Part shown: one piece after another, positions 60,029 through 64,000 of the stretch
Layout of the letters: each line of letters starts with the position of its first letter
Position numbering within the stretch: position 1 is the stretch's first letter
Source: Cupriavidus basilensis
GTDB lineage: Bacteria > Pseudomonadota > Gammaproteobacteria > Burkholderiales > Burkholderiaceae
Direction: 5' to 3'
Assembly (NCBI RefSeq): GCF_000876015.1
Contig: NZ_BBQM01000019.1
Span: 300,391-364,390, forward strand
DNA: 64,000 nt
Program-made: the position numbers and the translations under genes
Notes under the pieces: model-generated
Databases searched by the model: none
Told to the model about the DNA's origin: nothing
The model's input: only the letters and a program-made list of their open reading frames with translations

Positions 60029-63000
60029 ATGTGGAAGCACGCCAGCATCAACCGCGCCTATCGGCTGGTTTGGAATCGCGTCCAGCAGGCCTTCGTGCCG
60101 GCCCCGGAAACCGCGCGCGGTCACCACGCGGGCGGGGCGACCCGCGCCCGGACTCGCCGCGGTGACGCTGTCGTTCCGAGTGACCGGCGGCCCCTTTGGC
60201 GGGTCTTGAACGTGGCGCTGGCGCTGGCCGGCCTGCTCGTCAGCCCGCTGGCACTCGCGCTTGACGCGGGTGCCCTGCCCCAAGGTAGCAGCATCGCCGC
60301 TGGCGTGATGGGCAGCATCACCATCCAAGGCAACAACGCGCTGACCCTCACCCAGCTCAGCGACCGCGCCATCGTCAACTGGCAGTCGTTCGACATCGGC
60401 CAAAGCGCCAGCGTGCGTTTCGTGCAGCCCTCCACCACCGCGGCCACCTTGAACCGCGTCACCGGCAGCAGCGCCAGCCAGATCCTCGGCACCCTGAGCG
60501 CCAACGGCCAGGTCTACCTGGTCAACCCCGCCGGGGTGCTGTTCGGCGCCAACGCGCGAGTCAACGTGGGCAGCCTGGTAGCGTCCACCCTGCGCATCGC
60601 CGATACCGACTTCCTTGCCGGCCACGACCGCTTCACCCTCGACGGCGCCACCGGCGAGGTCAGCAACCAGGGCCGCATCACGGCGGCCCAAGGCGGCCGC
60701 GTGGCCCTGCTCGGGGCGCGCGTCACCAACACCGGCACCCTTCATGCCCCGCTGGGCAACGTGGCTCTGGCTGCCGGCCGGCAGATCACCCTGTCGGCCG
60801 GCGCCAACGGCCACCTCCAGATCGCAGTGGATCCCGCCGATCTCGCCACCCAGGTCCATAACGGTGGCCTGATCCAGGCCGAGGGCGGCCAGGTGATCCT
60901 CACCGCCCAGGGCGCCGACGCGCTGGCCTCGTCGGTGGTCAGTCACACCGGCACCGTGCAAGCGCAGACCGTGGCGACGCGCGAAGGGCGCATCCTGCTG
61001 CTGGCCGACCCGGACCGCGGCACCACCAAGGTGGCCGGCACGCTGGACGCCAGCGCGCCGCACGGCGGCAACGGCGGCTTTATCGAAACCAGCGCCGCGC
61101 GCGTGACGGTCGCCGACAGCGCCACAGTGACCACCCGCGCCGGCAACGGCACGACCGGCACCTGGCTGATCGATCCGAACGATTTCACCATCGCCGCTAC
61201 CGGCGGCGACATGACTGGCGCGGCGGTCAGCACGGCGCTGCAGAACACCGACTTCCAGATTCAGAGCGTCAGGGGGAGCACGTCCGGCAAGGGCGACATC
61301 TTCGTCAACGACACGGTGAGCTGGAGTGCCAACACGCTCACCCTCACCGCCGAGCGCGATATCCAGATCAACGCCGCCCTGAACGGCTCGAACACGGCAG
61401 GGCTGGCGTTGAAGTATGGCCAAGGCGCGCTAGCCGCAAACAATACCGCCACCTACCAGGTCCGTGCGCCGGTCAACCTGGCCTCGACCGGCCGCTTCAG
61501 CACCACGCTGGGCAGCGATGGCGCCACGCTCAACTACACCATCCTCACCCGCCTGGGGGAGCAAGGCAGCACTTCGCGTAACGACCTGCAGGGCATCAAC
61601 GGCAATATGAGCGGTCGTTACGTGCTGGGCAGCGATATCGATGCCAGTGCCACCCGGGAGTGGTACGGCGGTGCAGGATTTTCTCCGATCGGCTATGCCG
61701 AGAACACCCCGTTCAGGGGGACCTTTGACGGCCTTGGCCATGCTATCGCCGGACTGACCATTAACCGGCCCGGCCAGAACCATGTGGGGCTGTTTGGTTT
61801 CGCGACAAATGCCACGATTCGCCACGTCGGGCTGGATAGGGGCAGCGTCTCAGGAAACGCATACGTCGGTGGGCTGGTCGGATACAACCTTGCCCGCGAC
61901 GGCACGGCCTCTCTCGACCATGTTTGGTCGAGCGCAAACGTGACGGGCCAGGGCAACTACGTCGGCGGCCTGGTCGGAAGGAACTACGGTTTCACTGGCG
62001 GCACGGCCCGCATTAGCAACGCCTATGCCACAGGCGCCGTAGAGGGTGGTGACAGCCTTGTCGGCGGCCTGGTTGGAGAAAACTCTGTCGGTCGCGGCAC
62101 GGCCAGCATCAACAACGTTTACGCCACAGGCGCCGTGAAGGGTAAGTACAACGTCGGCGGCCTGGTCGGACACAATGCTAGTAGCGCGGCCAGCATCAGC
62201 AAGGCCTATGCCACAGGCGCGGTGACGGCTAATGGCAACGCCGGCGGCCTGGTTGGACAAAGCTCCGGCTCCATCACCAACAGCTACTGGGACCGCTTTT
62301 CCACCAAGCAAAATGATGGCGTCGGGGCCGGCGGGAGCTGGAACCTCCATTGGGTCACCAGTGACCCCGCCCAGTCCGGCGCCGCCAACTACGCCTTCAA
62401 GGTCAGCGCCTACACCAACAACCTGGGCGAGGACGCCGTTGCCACAAGCAAGAACGCCGGAGCCAGCTGGTACATGATCAACGGCCAGACCCGGCCCTTC
62501 CTGGCCTCGGAATACAGCACCACCGTCACCAATGCCCATCAGTTGCAGTTGATGGCCATGGACCTTGGGGCCAACTACACCCTGGCGCGCAACATCGACG
62601 CCGGTGCAACCGGCCTCAACGATGGCACGGCGGAGGTCTCGGGTGGCATGTGGACTATGGCTGGATTCTCGCCCATCGGCGGCGGCGCGGCCGCCCCCTT
62701 CAAGGGCACCTTCGATGGCCAGGGCCACGTGATCAGCGGGCTGACCGTCAACCGGCCCAGCCAGGACTATGTGGGGCTATTTGGCCGGGCACAGAATGCC
62801 ACGATCCGTAACGTCGGGCTGGACCGCGTCAGCGTCTCAGGAGGCTCACAGGTCGGCGGACTGGTTGGACACAACTATGCCAACAGCGGCGCAGTCTATC
62901 TCGACAACGTCTGGATGACCGGAAAGGTGGCGGGCCGAGGTAACGAGGTAGGAGGACTGGTCGGAACGAACGAAGCCAGCTTCGGCGCGATCAACATCAG

Positions 63001-64000
63001 CAACGCCTATGCCACGGGCACCGTAAAGGGCAACGACAAGGTCGGCGGCCTGGTCGGATGGAGCCTTGGCAACGGCGGCCACACGGCCCGCATCAGCGAC
63101 GCCTATGCCACAGGCGCTGTAACGAGTAGTGGCTTTTTTGCCGGCGGCTTGGTCGGACTGAACGACACCAACTCCATCATCAACAACAGCTACTGGGATA
63201 TCGGCACCACCGGACGAACCGCTGGCGTAGGCGGCGGGAACAGCGCAGGCGTGATCGGCAAGACCAGCGAGCAACTGAGGGACCTGGGCACCTATGCCGG
63301 CTGGAGCATCGACAGCCAGGGCGGCACCGACCGCGTCTGGCGCATCTACGACGGCGACACCATGCCGCTGCTGCGCAGCTTCCTCAAGCCCGTCACCGTC
63401 ACCGCGAACAACGCCGACAAGACGTACGACGGCCTCGCCTGGTCGGGTGGCAACGGCGTCACGCAAAGCGACCCGAACGCCTCGCTGGCCGGTACGCTGC
63501 GCTACACCGGCAACGCCCAAGGCGCGATCAATGCCAATGCTGATGACGCCAGCTACGCCATCACACCGGGGGGCCAGTATTCGTCGCAGCAGGGCTACGA
63601 CATCACCTTCGTCGACGGTCACCTGACGATCGGCAAGGCACCGCTCACCATCACCGCCCTCGACAAGGGCAAGACCTACGATGGGTTGACCTACACCGGC
63701 AGCTACGGCGTCACGTACGACGGCTTCGTCAACAACGAAACGTCGACCGATCTCACCGGCACGCTGACCTACGGCGGCAGCGCCCAGGATGCGGTCAACG
63801 CCGGCAGGTACACGATCACTGCTAGCGGCCACGGTGCCACCAACTACGACATCGCCTACGTCAACGGCACGCTGACGGTCGACAAGGCACCGATCACCGT
63901 CACCGCCACCAGCGGGCGCTCCACCTACGGCGACGCCCCGAGCAATCCCGGCTTCACCGCCACCGGCCTGGTCAATGGGCAAGACGTCAGCGTGCTGAGT
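60029..64000 (+). CDS. TpsA adhesin with ESPR, GLUG and YDG repeats, 3' end outside the window
   Basis: 1,324 codons without a stop to the window edge. Residues 1-24 form an extended signal peptide region (YRLVWNRVQQAFV), then a variable linker and hydrophobic core (57-78). The TPS haemagglutination domain (about 80-330) shows AIVNWQSFDIG and YLVNPAGVLFG. After about 600 come five GLUG repeats, then a copy of the whole module with four more. From about residue 1119 there are YDG/MBG-type repeats (NADKTYDG, KGKTYDG, STYGD). GAGAAAAGGA lies about 9 nt before the ATG. Secreted by the adjacent TpsB. A surface adhesin is likely; the target is unknown. Confidence 0.92.
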   Translation, partial: MWKHASINRAYRLVWNRVQQAFVPAPETARGHHAGGATRARTRRGDAVVPSDRRPLWRVLNVALALAGLLVSPLALALDAGALPQGSSIAAGVMGSITIQGNNALTLTQLSDRAIVNWQSFDIGQSASVRFVQPSTTAATLNRVTGSSASQILGTLSANGQVYLVNPAGVLFGANARVNVGSLVASTLRIADTDFLAGHDRFTLDGATGEVSNQGRITAAQGGRVALLGARVTNTGTLHAPLGNVALAAGRQITLSAGANGHLQIAVDPADLATQVHNGGLIQAEGGQVILTAQGADALASSVVSHTGTVQAQTVATREGRILLLADPDRGTTKVAGTLDASAPHGGNGGFIETSAARVTVADSATVTTRAGNGTTGTWLIDPNDFTIAATGGDMTGAAVSTALQNTDFQIQSVRGSTSGKGDIFVNDTVSWSANTLTLTAERDIQINAALNGSNTAGLALKYGQGALAANNTATYQVRAPVNLASTGRFSTTLGSDGATLNYTILTRLGEQGSTSRNDLQGINGNMSGRYVLGSDIDASATREWYGGAGFSPIGYAENTPFRGTFDGLGHAIAGLTINRPGQNHVGLFGFATNATIRHVGLDRGSVSGNAYVGGLVGYNLARDGTASLDHVWSSANVTGQGNYVGGLVGRNYGFTGGTARISNAYATGAVEGGDSLVGGLVGENSVGRGTASINNVYATGAVKGKYNVGGLVGHNASSAASISKAYATGAVTANGNAGGLVGQSSGSITNSYWDRFSTKQNDGVGAGGSWNLHWVTSDPAQSGAANYAFKVSAYTNNLGEDAVATSKNAGASWYMINGQTRPFLASEYSTTVTNAHQLQLMAMDLGANYTLARNIDAGATGLNDGTAEVSGGMWTMAGFSPIGGGAAAPFKGTFDGQGHVISGLTVNRPSQDYVGLFGRAQNATIRNVGLDRVSVSGGSQVGGLVGHNYANSGAVYLDNVWMTGKVAGRGNEVGGLVGTNEASFGAINISNAYATGTVKGNDKVGGLVGWSLGNGGHTARISDAYATGAVTSSGFFAGGLVGLNDTNSIINNSYWDIGTTGRTAGVGGGNSAGVIGKTSEQLRDLGTYAGWSIDSQGGTDRVWRIYDGDTMPLLRSFLKPVTVTANNADKTYDGLAWSGGNGVTQSDPNASLAGTLRYTGNAQGAINANADDASYAITPGGQYSSQQGYDITFVDGHLTIGKAPLTITALDKGKTYDGLTYTGSYGVTYDGFVNNETSTDLTGTLTYGGSAQDAVNAGRYTITASGHGATNYDIAYVNGTLTVDKAPITVTATSGRSTYGDAPSNPGFTATGLVNGQDVSVLS
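61858..62270 (+). repeat. GLUG repeat block 1 (five units)
   Basis: Five in-frame copies of a VGGLVG unit, spaced about 80-100 bp, with a conserved DNA core GTCGGCGGCCTGGTCGGA. Companion phrases such as ISNAYATGAV recur between units. Confidence 0.8.
62849..63165 (+). repeat. GLUG repeat block 2 (four units)
   Basis: Four further VGGLVG units. The whole segment from FSPIG through the repeats duplicates block 1 about 990 bp downstream (GLTVNRPSQDYVGLFG here, GLTINRPGQNHVGLFG in block 1). Confidence 0.8.
63386..64000 (+). repeat. YDG/MBG-type repeats of the TpsA adhesin
   Basis: At least three consecutive units beginning VTVTANNADKTYDG, LTITALDKGKTYDG and ITVTATSGRSTYGD. Each is about 75-90 residues and ends with a GHLTIGKAP or GTLTVDKAP linker. 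The array continues beyond the window. Confidence 0.75.

Noticed and set aside
61858..63165. Regularly spaced short repeats that could suggest a CRISPR array
   Set aside because: The repeats are in frame, encode VGGLVG units, differ between copies, and lie inside one open frame; no cas genes are present.

Overview
The window is GC-rich DNA, roughly two-thirds G+C, packed with short-gap operons. It carries Bug-type solute receptors, large two-partner-secretion adhesins, a Liv-type transporter and LysR/GntR/XRE regulators. This suggests a soil- or host-associated betaproteobacterium of the Burkholderiales, most like Cupriavidus or Ralstonia. The assignment rests on gene content only. No rRNA, tRNA, CRISPR array or insertion sequence was recognised.

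Layout. (1) Positions 1-8184, minus strand: the N-terminal 2,728 codons of a giant filamentous-haemagglutinin-like adhesin that runs off the left edge. (2) 8185-26417: a surface-polysaccharide (capsule) locus of the ABC-transporter, Kdo-linker type. The plus-strand operon encodes KpsC-like, KpsS-like, a GT4 glycosyltransferase, KpsM, KpsE, a TPR-GT4 fusion and ManC. It is followed by a GT-A enzyme and two methyltransferases. A minus-strand unit holds two sister GT4 enzymes and the outer-membrane export lipoprotein, and a lone plus-strand kpsT closes the locus. A 27-bp motif with a CTGCGCAG core occurs twice before the main operon and once before the second plus-strand block. (3) 26670-33148: an amidase, a D-threonine-aldolase-like enzyme, a Bug receptor and a D-serine dehydratase on the minus strand, with a divergent LysR regulator across a perfect inverted repeat. 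This looks like D-amino-acid scavenging. (4) 33419-41791: a Liv ABC importer, an amidase, an M20 N-carbamoyl-type hydrolase and an XRE-cupin regulator, preceded by two TTCAAGTnACTTGAA palindromes. This looks like uptake and hydrolysis of an amide or ureido compound. (5) 41802-44884: a di-haem cytochrome c peroxidase with an FNR/ANR-like box, and a membrane diguanylate cyclase.

(6) 45153-49007: a Zrg/PA4063-type metal (probably zinc) uptake operon with two DUF3299 genes, behind two ATGCAAC-n3-GTTGCAT-type palindromes (probable Zur boxes). (7) 49476-52347: a GntR regulator, a Rieske oxygenase and its flavin/2Fe-2S reductase, behind a perfect 30-bp palindrome with the TTGGATCCAA core known from VanR operators. 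(8) 52548-57732: a chaperone-usher fimbrial operon (pilin, chaperone, usher, tip adhesin) whose chaperone is interrupted by an in-frame TAG at a normally conserved Trp. (9) 58269-64000: a second two-partner secretion system, a TpsB transporter and a TpsA adhesin with GLUG and YDG repeats that runs off the right edge.

Overall the window is an accessory cell-surface and nutrient-acquisition region. Two adhesin systems, a fimbria and a capsule flank catabolic and metal-uptake modules, each with its own local regulator or operator. Most of the very long ORFs opposite the real genes are high-GC antisense artefacts.
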